From Bacillus sp. MM2020_1 (lineage in GTDB: Bacteria; Bacillota; Bacilli; Bacillales; Cytobacillaceae): 64,000 bases of DNA. Positions 8,121-16,570 of the stretch are shown here, in pieces. The stretch lies in NCBI GenBank assembly GCA_011250595.1, contig JAANMP010000013.1:52070-116069 (forward strand). Direction: 5' to 3'. The notes beneath the pieces were generated by a model, which was not told the DNA's origin, did not search any database, and worked only from the letters and a program-made list of their open reading frames with translations. Each line of letters starts with the position of its first letter. The first letter of the stretch is position 1. A program made the position numbers and the translations under genes.

Positions 8121-9247
8121 TTGACTGTCACTTCCAACCCAGCCTTAATATTATCAGGTCCATTAACAATGACTTGGTCTCCTTTTGAAACACCTTCAAG
8201 GATTTCAATCTTCTTCCCTGATGTAATGCCGGTTTTGACATTCTGCTTTCGGGCTTTTCCATCCTTTACAAGATACACATATGGCTTATCCCCATCGTCA
8301 AATAATGTATCTAGCGGCAGGACCATCGCTGTTTTTTTATCCGTTTCAATCTCCATGATGACTTGGAAGCCTGGTTTTAACGTTTTGGTATCACCAGAAA
8401 TTTTTACGGTGACGGGATACTGAACGGCCTGGGTGCCATTTTGCAAACTCGTTTGGCTTTGCTCAGGTAAAATAGCAGTCTTGGTAATAACACCTTGCCA
8501 CTCTTTGCCAGGGACTGCATCCGATCGAAGAATCACTTTTTGTCCACTGCTAACTTTTAGGGTGTCGTATTCTGACAAAAGCCCCGATGCTGTCATTCCT
8601 TCTAACTTACCAATATGTATAATAGGCTCGTTTGCAGCTTCGATCGAAGATGATGATGGCTTCTTTGCGGTTAATACGATACCTGCGATTGTACTCTTAA
8701 TCTTTAATTCATCTTGTTTTTTACTTATCAGGTCTTTTTGAAGTTCTGTTTGCTCTAGTTCGATGTTAGCTAACTTTTTTTCCATCTCAAGCTGTTCAAA
8801 TTCAGGAGCAAGCTGTTTTTTTGCTTCCTTTTTTCCTACTCCTACCTGCTCACTTAACGTCTTTTCTTTATCTTTCAATTGATCAAGCTTCTTATCAATT
8901 TGGTCGATCTTTAAATTTGCAGATTCGACAGATAATTTATTTTGCTCAATTTCAAGCTCAAGCTGTGCGTTTTGCAGTTTGGCCAGGACAGTGCCTTTCT
9001 TTACTGTCTGGCCTTCTTTGACTAGTAGTTCCTTGATTTCCCCTTTTTCAGGTGTTGCATATACCATTTGCTCCTCCGGAAGTTTCACGGTTCCAGGAAT
9101 CATTAAAAGCGAAGAGATTTCCTCTTGACTAATTTCTGTGGTTTTAACGGAAGGTCCCTTTGCAAAAACCTGCCGGTAGACACTAACAGAAATCATAGAA
9201 ATGACCAAAATAATTACACCAAGCGCAATCCAAGTTTTCTTTTTCAT
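8117..9247 (-). CDS. yknX: Membrane fusion protein YknX
   Basis: HlyD/RND-type adaptor of 376 residues. One N-terminal transmembrane helix (about 7-27) anchors it. A lipoyl-like beta domain (near GEIKELLVKEGQTVKKG) is split by a coiled coil rich in Glu, Lys and Gln (about 95-180), and beta-barrel domains follow. In B. subtilis YknX works with the YknYZ transporter outside the membrane. Its ATG overlaps the yknW stop by one base (TAATG). The start is supported by this coupling; the nearest AAGGAG is 13 bases upstream. Confidence 0.9.
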   Translation of the reverse strand: MKKKTWIALGVIILVISMISVSVYRQVFAKGPSVKTTEISQEEISSLLMIPGTVKLPEEQMVYATPEKGEIKELLVKEGQTVKKGTVLAKLQNAQLELEIEQNKLSVESANLKIDQIDKKLDQLKDKEKTLSEQVGVGKKEAKKQLAPEFEQLEMEKKLANIELEQTELQKDLISKKQDELKIKSTIAGIVLTAKKPSSSSIEAANEPIIHIGKLEGMTASGLLSEYDTLKVSSGQKVILRSDAVPGKEWQGVITKTAILPEQSQTSLQNGTQAVQYPVTVKISGDTKTLKPGFQVIMEIETDKKTAMVLPLDTLFDDGDKPYVYLVKDGKARKQNVKTGITSGKKIEILEGVSKGDQVIVNGPDNIKAGLEVTVK

Positions 9248-9918
9248 TATAACTTCGGCGCTCCTTGCAGGAGAGTTCCAATCAAACCAAAGCCAATACT
9301 AATGAGGAAGAATATGATGGCTATCGTCCATGCGAGCCCTTTAGAAAATTGTGCTGTTTTATTAAGTCCAAGTGCAGTCAACACCACGGACCAAATCCCA
9401 AATACCTCGATGGAACCTAGTACACCAGCTTTTTCCTGATTCAGCACCCCTGCTAAACTAGTAATATATATTTCCGGATTTCCACCAATTGCATAGCTAA
9501 TGGCCATATTTAAAATTAAACCAGTTGCCCCGATAATCATAATATAAGTATTCATCGAGAGTAATTGTTTAAAAGAAACCGTTGAACTTGCAATTCTTGC
9601 AATCGCTAATTGAATAGCACTGCTGATTAACACTCCAATAATCGGCGTAATAATCCCTGTTACCATAACTGTTACTTTTGTAATTGTTAAAACCAAATCT
9701 ATCTGGTCTTTTGGCACTCCCTGTTCAATTAAAGTATCCGCATCCAAAGATTGTGCCATAAAAGCCATACCTATCACATAGAGGAAACTAATAATAATAA
9801 GCGGTACCCATATTTTCGGGCTTTGCTTAATCCTCTCAAACTGCAAACCTGGACTTGTAAACATTCCCAATAACTTCGGATTCTCATTCAAAATATTCAC
9901 TTCTTTTTGCAATTCCAT
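9247..9918 (-). CDS. yknW: Yip1-domain membrane protein YknW
   Basis: Membrane protein of 223 residues with a Yip1-like domain and about five hydrophobic helices. In B. subtilis YknW helps assemble the YknXYZ pump and contributes to SDP resistance. A longer frame could begin 24 codons earlier, but ATGGAATTGC has AGGGGTG six bases upstream, and the upstream codons lie within 50 bases of the sigma-W promoter, so the shorter start is preferred. It is the first gene of the operon. Its length is close to the B. subtilis protein (about 230). Confidence 0.88.
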   Translation of the reverse strand: MELQKEVNILNENPKLLGMFTSPGLQFERIKQSPKIWVPLIIISFLYVIGMAFMAQSLDADTLIEQGVPKDQIDLVLTITKVTVMVTGIITPIIGVLISSAIQLAIARIASSTVSFKQLLSMNTYIMIIGATGLILNMAISYAIGGNPEIYITSLAGVLNQEKAGVLGSIEVFGIWSVVLTALGLNKTAQFSKGLAWTIAIIFFLISIGFGLIGTLLQGAPKL

Positions 9919-9963
9919 GTTTAACACCCCTATTCCACTTATGTAAAATATTCCTATTAAGTA

Positions 9964-9989
9964 TACGATAAAATGAGACAAAAGTTTCA
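9964..9989 (-). promoter_or_regulatory. Sigma-W promoter of yknWXYZ
   Basis: On the minus strand, TGAAAC, a 16-base spacer and CGTA match the ECF sigma-W consensus exactly. The -10 lies about 46 bases before the yknW ATG. The yknWXYZ operon is a known sigma-W target in B. subtilis, so the cell-envelope stress control appears conserved. Confidence 0.85.
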
Positions 9990-10001
9990 TTTTTTTCTAG
10001 T

Positions 10002-10014
10002 GGTGCCTGACACC
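10002..10014. repeat. REP-like palindrome, copy 2
   Basis: GGTGCCTGACACC is the exact reverse complement of the copy at 189-201. It sits about 13 bases upstream of the sigma-W promoter and between two divergent transcription units. Confidence 0.6.
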
Positions 10015-10042
10015 AAAAATGACTCCAAAAAAATACTATAGT

Positions 10043-10072
10043 TTGGCTTCTATTCCATATTTTTGTTATAAT
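10043..10072 (+). promoter_or_regulatory. Vegetative promoter of AI-2E family gene
   Basis: TTGGCT (10043-10048), an 18-base spacer and TATAAT (10067-10072) form a good sigma-A promoter, 30 bases before the start codon of the AI-2E family permease. Confidence 0.6.
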
Positions 10073-10102
10073 TTTAGCTATTAAAAGTAAAAGGGGAATA
10101 TA

Positions 10103-11203
10103 ATGTCAAAAAGAAAATTTCAGTACGGGTTAATCCAAATACTTTTGATTTTAACTATCATCTTTGTTTCAACAAAGATATCATTCTTATTCATGCCCAT
10201 TGGCATCTTTTTCTCGACTATTTTTTTTCCTATCCTGATTACAGGATTTCTTTTTTTCTTACTAAATCCTGTCGTTAATTTCCTTCATCGTCACAAAGTG
10301 CCCAGACTACTTGCCATCCTCATTATTTATGTCGTGTTTATAGGCATTCTGGTATTAGCAATTGTCAATTTGGTCCCTGCAATTACAGAGCAATTTACCG
10401 CCCTTGCCAATGCGCTTCCTGACTATGCCAACAAAACAATGCAGTATTTTGACAAGTTATCACGAAGCACAGAATTCAAATGGGTCATGAACGAGCAAAA
10501 CGACCTTTTAGAAACTGGGAAACAAAAACTGATTGCCTACGCAAACACCTTACCAGACAGAATTACCGGCGGTATTACAAATATTCTCGGTGTGATCTCT
10601 AATATTGCAATCATTTTAGCAACCGTACCTTTTTTATTGTTCTATATGTTTAAGGATGGACATAAGTTCCCTAAGGCAGTCACTAAATTCCTGCCTGCAA
10701 CTTATCGAGAAGCCGGGTTGATGATGTTAAAAGAGACAGGTGAAACACTTTCTTCCTATATTCAAGGACAAGTCATTGTAGCCCTGTCAGTAGGAACACT
10801 TGCTTTTGTTGGTTACCTGATTATTGACTTGCCATTTGCGTTAGTTATGGCTTTGATTGTAGCGTTTACGAACATAATTCCTTATGTCGGGCCCATTCTC
10901 GGTGGTGCCCCTGCGGTGATTGTTGCTCTTTTTGATTCACCTACCAAAGCCTTATTGGTTATCGTGATTATCGTTATTGCACAGCAAGTTGAAGGCAATG
11001 TTTTATCTCCGCTCATCCTCGGAAAATCACTGGATACCCACCCTGCGACAATCATCATTGTCTTGCTGGCGGCCGGAAATTTGGCTGGTATCTTGGGAAT
11101 GGTTTTGGCTGTACCGTTTTATGCAGTAGTTAAGACGATTGTTTTGAATGTATTAAAGTTTTTAAAAGCTCGAAAAATGGCAACGATCACTGACCAACCC
11201 TAA
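10103..11203 (+). CDS. AI-2E family transporter
   Basis: Polytopic membrane protein of 366 residues with about eight hydrophobic helices, of the AI-2E/PerM (UPF0118) family. The signature FTNIIPYVGPILGGAPA is near residues 254-270. Some members export autoinducer-2, others act as ion or Na+/H+ antiporters, so the cargo is uncertain. AAAGGGG lies six bases upstream of the ATG. B. subtilis has several paralogs (YtvI, YueF, YdbI, YrrI), and I cannot assign this one to a subgroup. It stands alone between divergent and convergent neighbours. Confidence 0.85.
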   Translation: MSKRKFQYGLIQILLILTIIFVSTKISFLFMPIGIFFSTIFFPILITGFLFFLLNPVVNFLHRHKVPRLLAILIIYVVFIGILVLAIVNLVPAITEQFTALANALPDYANKTMQYFDKLSRSTEFKWVMNEQNDLLETGKQKLIAYANTLPDRITGGITNILGVISNIAIILATVPFLLFYMFKDGHKFPKAVTKFLPATYREAGLMMLKETGETLSSYIQGQVIVALSVGTLAFVGYLIIDLPFALVMALIVAFTNIIPYVGPILGGAPAVIVALFDSPTKALLVIVIIVIAQQVEGNVLSPLILGKSLDTHPATIIIVLLAAGNLAGILGMVLAVPFYAVVKTIVLNVLKFLKARKMATITDQP

Positions 11204-11209
11204 GAATAC

Positions 11210-11248
11210 AAAAAACTGTTAAGAGAAATGTCTCCTAACAGTTTTTTT
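11210..11248. terminator. Bidirectional terminator
   Basis: The stem AAAAAACTGTTAAGAGA / TCTCCTAACAGTTTTTTT has a small bulge and lies between the convergent AI-2E family and TPM-domain genes. Confidence 0.8.
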
Positions 11249-11268
11249 ACGAATTTCCAGCTAAGATA

Positions 11269-12021
11269 TCACCATCCCCGGCCTGCACCACCGCCACCGG
11301 ACGAACCGCCTCCGCCCCCACGAGAACCACCACCGCCTCCTCCTCTGCCTCCGCCTCTGGAGATAATAGACAAGAGAAGATAAGTGAGCGTTCCTCCAAA
11401 AAACTTGAAATCTAAAAATACAACGCCAATAATAACAATGACCATTAACCAACCGGGAATACCTAATCCTTTTTCACCAGCTGCCTGTGTCTGCTTATTA
11501 ACGTCTCCTTCATTGCCATACACAGCAAGGACTTCCTTTGCTAAAGCTTTATAGGTTTCAACAATAGCTGTGTTTGGTTGTTGATTTTTTAAATATGGAA
11601 TGGCATATTCATCAAGAATCCGACCTGCTTTTCCATCCGGAATTCTGCCCTCAAGTCCATAGCCTACTTCAATTCTCACTTTGCGTTCTTGCAAGGATAA
11701 GACGAGCAATACACCATTGTTTTTCTCATTGTTTCCGATTCCATATTGACGAAAAGCAGCATTCGCAAACTCTTCCATCGGTCGATCCCCGATCGTACTT
11801 ACAGTTAGAACAGCGATTTGTGCCGTTGTTTGGTCTTCAATGTTTCTGCCTAAATTGATTAATTCCTTTCTTTCTGTTTGGTTTAATACATTGGCAAAAT
11901 CCTGTACATATATGTCTCCAACTGGAGCTGGAATTTGGACTTCTTCAGCATGTGTATTTACAGCACTTATAAAAAAAGTGAAAAACACCAATAAAAGGCT
12001 GAAGACCCGTTTCGCTTTCAT
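11269..12021 (-). CDS. TPM domain protein with glycine-rich tail
   Basis: Membrane-anchored TPM (YgcG) domain protein of 250 residues. A signal peptide (about 1-25) is followed by the TPM domain (about 30-150, with DYVQ-like start DIYVQDFANVLNQ). One transmembrane helix (about 193-212) leads to a tail made almost only of Gly, Ser and Arg. The YgcG family of E. coli and B. subtilis YdjH have this layout; the biochemical role is unsettled. The start codon overlaps the lemA stop (TAATG), so the two are co-translated. LemA/TPM pairs are common and may act together at the membrane. The low-complexity tail is encoded by a GC-rich patch. Confidence 0.85.
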   Translation of the reverse strand: MKAKRVFSLLLVFFTFFISAVNTHAEEVQIPAPVGDIYVQDFANVLNQTERKELINLGRNIEDQTTAQIAVLTVSTIGDRPMEEFANAAFRQYGIGNNEKNNGVLLVLSLQERKVRIEVGYGLEGRIPDGKAGRILDEYAIPYLKNQQPNTAIVETYKALAKEVLAVYGNEGDVNKQTQAAGEKGLGIPGWLMVIVIIGVVFLDFKFFGGTLTYLLLSIISRGGGRGGGGGGSRGGGGGSSGGGGAGRGW

Positions 12022-12602
12022 TATTCATTGCCCCCAAAGTCAACTTTTGGCGCTTCTTGCGCACTAGGGTCGGCTTTAAAATATTCTTTTTCATCAAATC
12101 CAGTAATACCTGCAATCATCGCACCAGGAAAGCTCTTTATTTTCTTATTATAAACAGCCACTTGATCATTGTAATCTTTGCGTGCTACTGAAATTCTGTT
12201 CTCCGTTCCTGCCAGTTCATCCATTAATTGAGTAAATTGTTGATTGGCTTTTAGATCTGGATAATTCTCAACTACGACAAGCAATCGGCTTAAAGCACCT
12301 GATAATTCTGAGTTTGCTGTCGCTTGTTCCTTTGGCGTATTCGCACCAGCCAGTCGGGCGCGGGCATCCGATATCGATGCAATCACTTCTTTTTCATGAG
12401 AGGCAAAACCTTTAACTGTATTTACTAAGTTTGGAATCAAATCAAGTCTTCTTTGCAGTTGATTTTCAATTTGTGCATAGGACTGATCTACATTTTCTTC
12501 TAAATTGACAAAAGAGTTATAGCTGGAAATAATCATGGCACCAAAAATTACAATAACCGCGACAATGATTCCAATCACCATATATCCTTTTTTCAAATTC
12601 AT
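12021..12602 (-). CDS. lemA: LemA family protein
   Basis: LemA family protein of 193 residues. It has an N-terminal membrane helix (about 7-28), then a four-helix-bundle domain with the conserved stretch QLQRRLDLIPNLVNTVKG. Its function is poorly known; family members sit at the envelope. A GTG one codon before the chosen ATG directly abuts the AAGGGA ribosome site, so the ATG is more likely. It is coupled to the TPM-domain gene by a one-base overlap. Confidence 0.88.
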   Translation of the reverse strand: MNLKKGYMVIGIIVAVIVIFGAMIISSYNSFVNLEENVDQSYAQIENQLQRRLDLIPNLVNTVKGFASHEKEVIASISDARARLAGANTPKEQATANSELSGALSRLLVVVENYPDLKANQQFTQLMDELAGTENRISVARKDYNDQVAVYNKKIKSFPGAMIAGITGFDEKEYFKADPSAQEAPKVDFGGNE

Positions 12603-12707
12603 CACGTCCCTTCCTACTTAGTATATTTCAAAATTAAATATTATTCCTTTATCAACACTTATCATTTATACTTTATTTTACATTTCATTCGTAGATAACG
12701 AGAAATA

Positions 12708-12734
12708 GAGCCCAATCCGGATAGGAATGGGCTC
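12708..12734. terminator. Terminator after ba3-associated membrane gene
   Basis: GAGCCCA / TGGGCTC stem, 13-base loop, then TATTTC on the minus strand. It separates the oxidase locus from lemA. Confidence 0.55.
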
Positions 12735-12750
12735 ATTTGTTTTCAACCAA

Positions 12751-13308
12751 TCATTCATATTTCGTTGGGTCAACAAAGGCGACATAGACCAAATAAATAA
12801 CCATGCAGATTGCTGTTGTAATAAATCCCCAGCCAAGTGTAATTTGTTCAATGATTAAATAGTTGTTACATAGTTGCACAGGGGAATCGATATATAACCA
12901 GCCCATTCCAAAAAACACGAAAATAAAAAAATAAAAAACGATATTTTTCACAATTGGTTTAAGTTTTTTCCAACTATCCCTTAGTGGCACGCCTGCTAAT
13001 ATTGGTAAACTGATAAATTTAAAAACTTCCATCCCTTGTGTCGTCAAGGCTTCATCCATTGATCGTGGCATTGTCCAATAGGTGACGATTATAACAAATA
13101 AGATAATTCCCGGTATTCCATTCCCATTCCATTTTTCAAAAAAGCGAGGAAAGCGCTGTTGGAACAAGCGAGCAAATAGAAAGCCTGTAAAAATCAAGAA
13201 GGGCATTTGCATATGCATGTGTATAATCATTACTGATTCCATTAAGTTCGCGACAGGAGGCAGTGCAAGGAAAACAAGGATCAATAGGCCATATAGGAAT
13301 TGCTTCAT
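12751..13308 (-). CDS. Membrane protein of the ba3 oxidase locus
   Basis: Integral membrane protein of 185 residues with about five helices. I do not recognise a named family with certainty. Helix one ends in a Met/His-rich stretch, MIIHMHMQMP (about residues 27-36). This resembles copper- or heme-handling sites, and membrane proteins with a copper-delivery role (CtaG-like) are often coded beside oxidase genes. It begins two bases after the Sco gene stop and shares its ribosome site region, GGGTG, so it is co-transcribed with Sco and the oxidase. A role in copper insertion or heme environment is inference. Confidence 0.65.
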   Translation of the reverse strand: MKQFLYGLLILVFLALPPVANLMESVMIIHMHMQMPFLIFTGFLFARLFQQRFPRFFEKWNGNGIPGIILFVIIVTYWTMPRSMDEALTTQGMEVFKFISLPILAGVPLRDSWKKLKPIVKNIVFYFFIFVFFGMGWLYIDSPVQLCNNYLIIEQITLGWGFITTAICMVIYLVYVAFVDPTKYE

Positions 13309-13310
13309 GA

Positions 13311-13943
13311 CTATTCACCCGCTTCCTTGTCAAGAATCCCTATGAGCTTATTAGCAGCTTCATCAATTCTTTTATAGTCTAAGACATCAAGCAGACTGCC
13401 TTTTTTATCCACTAAATAAAAAGCCGAATTATGTGCAAAGTTTCCGTTTTCATCAGGAATCACAATGACCCCAAACGCTTTTAATAACGAATCTAACTCT
13501 GATTTATTAGCAATTCTAGCCATCCTCCAGGTTTCGCCATCACTATTAAAATAGCCGCGGTATTTTTCTAATGTCGATGGATCATCTCTAGTGGGATCAA
13601 AACTAATACTTAAAAAGACAACATCTTTGCCTATATATTTGGCTGGTACCTTATCATAAACTTTTGACATGTTCATTTCCAGCTGCGGGCAAACCGTTGT
13701 ACAGGATGTATATAAAAATGTAATAAAAACATATTTATCTTCAAATTCAGTAATCGAATATTTCCGCCCCTTACTATCTTCAAAGGTTACATCTGGAAAT
13801 TTAGGTTTCTCGTCTATTAGTTTATTTACTCTTGCAGTTTCCGCGGTAAACGCCTGAAAGCCATCGGTTCCAAAATAGAATAAGGCGAATCCAAATAAAA
13901 GGACAAGAAAACAAGCAAATGTATTATGCCAGGTTTTGATCAT
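13311..13943 (-). CDS. SCO1/SenC copper chaperone
   Basis: Sco family protein of 210 residues with one N-terminal membrane anchor and a thioredoxin-like extracellular domain. The copper-binding cysteines are in TSCTTVCPQ, and the distal histidine is in NFAHNSAFYLVD. Sco delivers copper to the CuA site of oxidase subunit II, matching the neighbouring cbaB. A frame could start 13 codons earlier but has no good ribosome site; the chosen ATG follows GGGAAGTG. B. subtilis YpmQ (BsSco) is the known relative, but it serves a different locus there. Confidence 0.9.
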   Translation of the reverse strand: MIKTWHNTFACFLVLLFGFALFYFGTDGFQAFTAETARVNKLIDEKPKFPDVTFEDSKGRKYSITEFEDKYVFITFLYTSCTTVCPQLEMNMSKVYDKVPAKYIGKDVVFLSISFDPTRDDPSTLEKYRGYFNSDGETWRMARIANKSELDSLLKAFGVIVIPDENGNFAHNSAFYLVDKKGSLLDVLDYKRIDEAANKLIGILDKEAGE

Positions 13944-14001
13944 GAAGATCACTTCCCAAATCTTTTGATTTTCCACTTGCATACTAGCTCTAAATAACTA
14001 T

Positions 14002-14036
14002 AAAGAGATAGCCCAAAATCAACGAGCTATCTCTTT
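14002..14036 (-). terminator. Hairpin between oxidase subunit I and Sco
   Basis: The perfect 11-bp stem AAAGAGATAGC / GCTATCTCTTT lies nine bases behind the cbaA stop and is followed by ATAGTTATTT on the minus strand. The T run is poor, so it may only reduce expression of the downstream Sco genes relative to the oxidase. Confidence 0.55.
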
Positions 14037-14045
14037 ACTTTTATA

Positions 14046-15728
14046 TCACCATGTCTTAAATGGAGGTGACCCCGGTGGTGCATTGACGATAAATTCCGTT
14101 AATGGAATGACATAGGCCATTGCGACAACTAATAGCATGACAACAATCCATAGGCCCCAGCGTTCAGTCCAATAGGGAGTTTTAGATGCATTTTCTTCTT
14201 CCTCAGCAATCGGGAATTCTGTTTCCCCTTTCGGTGCAAAGAACATCATATTAACAACGGCATACACTTGAAGCAGAACGCCAATAATTAACAGTGTTCC
14301 CCCTACCGCTAAGCACATTAAATAGGGACTCCAGCTTAATGCAGTTGCATTGTCTCCATAGGTTGTAAATGAAGTTCTACGCGGAGAACCAAGTAATCCA
14401 ACCCAATGCATCGCGCCCGACATAAATATCATACCTATTGTCCAGATCCAAGTTTGAATGACACCTAATTTGTTAATTTGTGGTGTTAAGACACGTTTTG
14501 AAATATATGGAACTAACCAATAACTAATCCCAAAGAATGTCATTACAACCGACATCCCAAGTGTTAAATGGAAATGTCCAACAATCCACATTGTATTATG
14601 AACGACCTGATCTAATTGATTGGTACTTTGAGCAATTCCACCTGCACCGGCTGGAATAAAAGCAATCATCGCAATCATTGGAGCTAGGAAACGAACATCA
14701 CCCCATGGCATTTTTTTATACCAGCCAATAAGTCCTTTTCCGCCTTGCTTTCTAGCTGTCTTTTCAAATACTGCAAACATAGCCCATGCTGTCATTAATG
14801 ATGGGAAGCCGATAGCTAAGCTCATAAATACATGCATAAATTTAACTGCTTCTGCAATTCCCGGGTCAATAATTTGGTGATGGAATCCACCAGTAATGTT
14901 CATGACGACTAAGCCAATAATTACGACACGAGTTAATGTATCACTCCAGCGTTTTCCACCGATAATTTTTGGTACTACAACGTACCATGCCGAAACGGCT
15001 GTTAAATACCAAATATTAACTAATGTATGACCAAAAGCCCAAAATAGTGTACGAGCAACCATGACGTTGATTGTTTCAACCCAGCCAAATGACCAAGGAA
15101 TAATCATAACGATAACTTCTATAGCTACAGGCACCGAACCGAAAAATAATAGGATAAATACACCAGTAGCAAAGTAAGCAAGGATTGGTACATGCTGCCC
15201 TTTGTTATTCTTTCTCCAATTCGCCACTTGGATAAAGGCACCGAACGCACACATCCAAACCCCAACCACAATTAATGCTAACCCAATATAAAACATTGGG
15301 GCAGCTGCCATTGGCGGATAAAAAGTATACATTACAGATGCATCACCCATGATGATTGGAATTACGGCCAAAACAAACCCGACAATCTTCAATCCAAAGC
15401 CAATCCATGCCATCGTTCTCACTTTTGGAAGAAGCCCTCCTAAAGTATGTGAAAGACTGGCATAAAAATAGCCAATTGTAAAGAAAGCTGTTAATACGAC
15501 AACTAATATTAAACCATGGGCTGTTAGGACTTGATAATAGTTTAGCCAGGATGGCAATTCTAAAAGTCCTGCACGGTTAAGCCCTTGGATAAGTCCTAAA
15601 ATTCCGCCAAGCAGTAATGCTGCAAATGCTACAAATATATATGATTTCGTTAATATGGCATCTTCTTTGCTTATTCCCATTACATTATTTGCTTTATCTT
15701 TAAATGTTTGCGATTTTGCTGTTTGCAT
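14046..15728 (-). CDS. cbaA: b(o/a)3-type cytochrome oxidase subunit I
   Basis: B-family heme-copper oxidase subunit I of 560 residues with 13 or so membrane helices. Visible ligands: His in VLTAHGLILV (low-spin heme), GHTLVNIWYL (CuB histidine and cross-linked-tyrosine region), GGFHHQ (two CuB histidines) and VGHFHLTLG (high-spin and low-spin heme histidines). It reduces oxygen to water in the membrane and pumps protons with a low stoichiometry. Overlapping operon logic is clear: subunit IIa and subunit II genes lie just upstream, Sco just downstream. The family differs from the aa3/caa3 oxidases; in Bacillus such ba3 enzymes are accessory and work at low oxygen. Confidence 0.93.
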   Translation of the reverse strand: MQTAKSQTFKDKANNVMGISKEDAILTKSYIFVAFAALLLGGILGLIQGLNRAGLLELPSWLNYYQVLTAHGLILVVVLTAFFTIGYFYASLSHTLGGLLPKVRTMAWIGFGLKIVGFVLAVIPIIMGDASVMYTFYPPMAAAPMFYIGLALIVVGVWMCAFGAFIQVANWRKNNKGQHVPILAYFATGVFILLFFGSVPVAIEVIVMIIPWSFGWVETINVMVARTLFWAFGHTLVNIWYLTAVSAWYVVVPKIIGGKRWSDTLTRVVIIGLVVMNITGGFHHQIIDPGIAEAVKFMHVFMSLAIGFPSLMTAWAMFAVFEKTARKQGGKGLIGWYKKMPWGDVRFLAPMIAMIAFIPAGAGGIAQSTNQLDQVVHNTMWIVGHFHLTLGMSVVMTFFGISYWLVPYISKRVLTPQINKLGVIQTWIWTIGMIFMSGAMHWVGLLGSPRRTSFTTYGDNATALSWSPYLMCLAVGGTLLIIGVLLQVYAVVNMMFFAPKGETEFPIAEEEENASKTPYWTERWGLWIVVMLLVVAMAYVIPLTEFIVNAPPGSPPFKTW

Positions 15729-15742
15729 CTTATTTCCCCCCT

Positions 15743-16210
15743 TTATTTAACCGTAATCGTTGTACTCATTGCTTGGTGTCCAGCCCCGCAATATTCATTA
15801 CATAACACTAAGTAAGTTCCCGGTTTATTAAACTTTTGTGTGATCTTTTGAATATGGCCTGGCATAACCATTGCATTCAGGTTTGTTCCGGCAACTTCAA
15901 ACCCGTGTACAACATCTTTTGATGTTAAAGTAAAATGCACAGTTGATCCTGCAGGCACCTCAAAATTGCCTGGATTAAAACTGAACGCTTGTAATGTCAT
16001 AACAACTTCATATTCATTTTCACCAATCTTATTAACACCTGGTTTATCGAATGGCGCTGTTTGATCTACTTTTTGTGGATCAATGATTTCCTTATTGCTT
16101 GGTGGTGCCATATCCAAGGCAAATGCCTGATAGCCTGTGAAAAACATAAACATCATAATTATCCCAAAACTTATGGTCAGCCAAATTTTTTCATCAAGAT
16201 GCATCTTCAT
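15743..16210 (-). CDS. cbaB: b(o/a)3-type cytochrome oxidase subunit II
   Basis: Subunit II of 155 residues with one N-terminal membrane helix and a cupredoxin domain. The CuA centre is complete: histidine in DVVHGFEV, then Cys, Cys, His and Met in VLCNEYCGAGHQAM. It accepts electrons from cytochrome c and passes them to heme b of subunit I. Only one helix is present, as in ba3 oxidases; the missing second helix is supplied by the small subunit IIa encoded just upstream. GGGGGG lies seven bases before the ATG. Confidence 0.92.
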   Translation of the reverse strand: MKMHLDEKIWLTISFGIIMMFMFFTGYQAFALDMAPPSNKEIIDPQKVDQTAPFDKPGVNKIGENEYEVVMTLQAFSFNPGNFEVPAGSTVHFTLTSKDVVHGFEVAGTNLNAMVMPGHIQKITQKFNKPGTYLVLCNEYCGAGHQAMSTTITVK

Positions 16211-16222
16211 CCCAGTTCCCCC

Positions 16223-16372
16223 CTATACTCTCGCCATATATAGCCCATATAATAGGAAATACGTAAGTACGATAACCGCTCCTACAACACTTACGGAAAT
16301 CCATGTTCCTTTTAACGGTGCTTCTTGTGCTTCACCCGACTTCTTTTTGTTGTTCACTTTTGTAGCTCCCAT
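16223..16372 (-). CDS. Cytochrome oxidase subunit IIa (small)
   Basis: Small protein of 49 residues. The N-terminus is basic (about 1-20) and a single transmembrane helix follows (about 24-44). It matches the size and design of the ba3 oxidase subunit 2A, which replaces the first helix of subunit II. It ends 12 bases before subunit II and is first in the oxidase operon. AAAAGGGG lies ten bases upstream of the ATG. I place it by position, length and topology, not by a distinctive sequence motif. Confidence 0.75.
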   Translation of the reverse strand: MGATKVNNKKKSGEAQEAPLKGTWISVSVVGAVIVLTYFLLYGLYMARV

Positions 16373-16506
16373 CCAAACCCATCCCCTTTTATGATGTTTA
16401 TACTTATATCATAGTTGGGAATTATTCTCATTGTAGTGAACCGTATCACACATCAAGGAATTTTTATAAAAATAAATAATTTAAGATTTCCCTATCATAA
16501 AAAAAC

Positions 16507-16559
16507 AAAAAAGTCTGACCCTTGTATGGCGATAATGCCAATAAGGGTCAGACTTTTTT
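16507..16559. terminator. Terminator after ctaB
   Basis: Long stem AAAAAGTCTGACCCTT / AAGGGTCAGACTTTTTTT with a 20-base loop, 11 bases behind the ctaB stop. The A and T runs allow action in both directions. Confidence 0.85.
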
Positions 16560-16570
16560 TGATATTTTCC

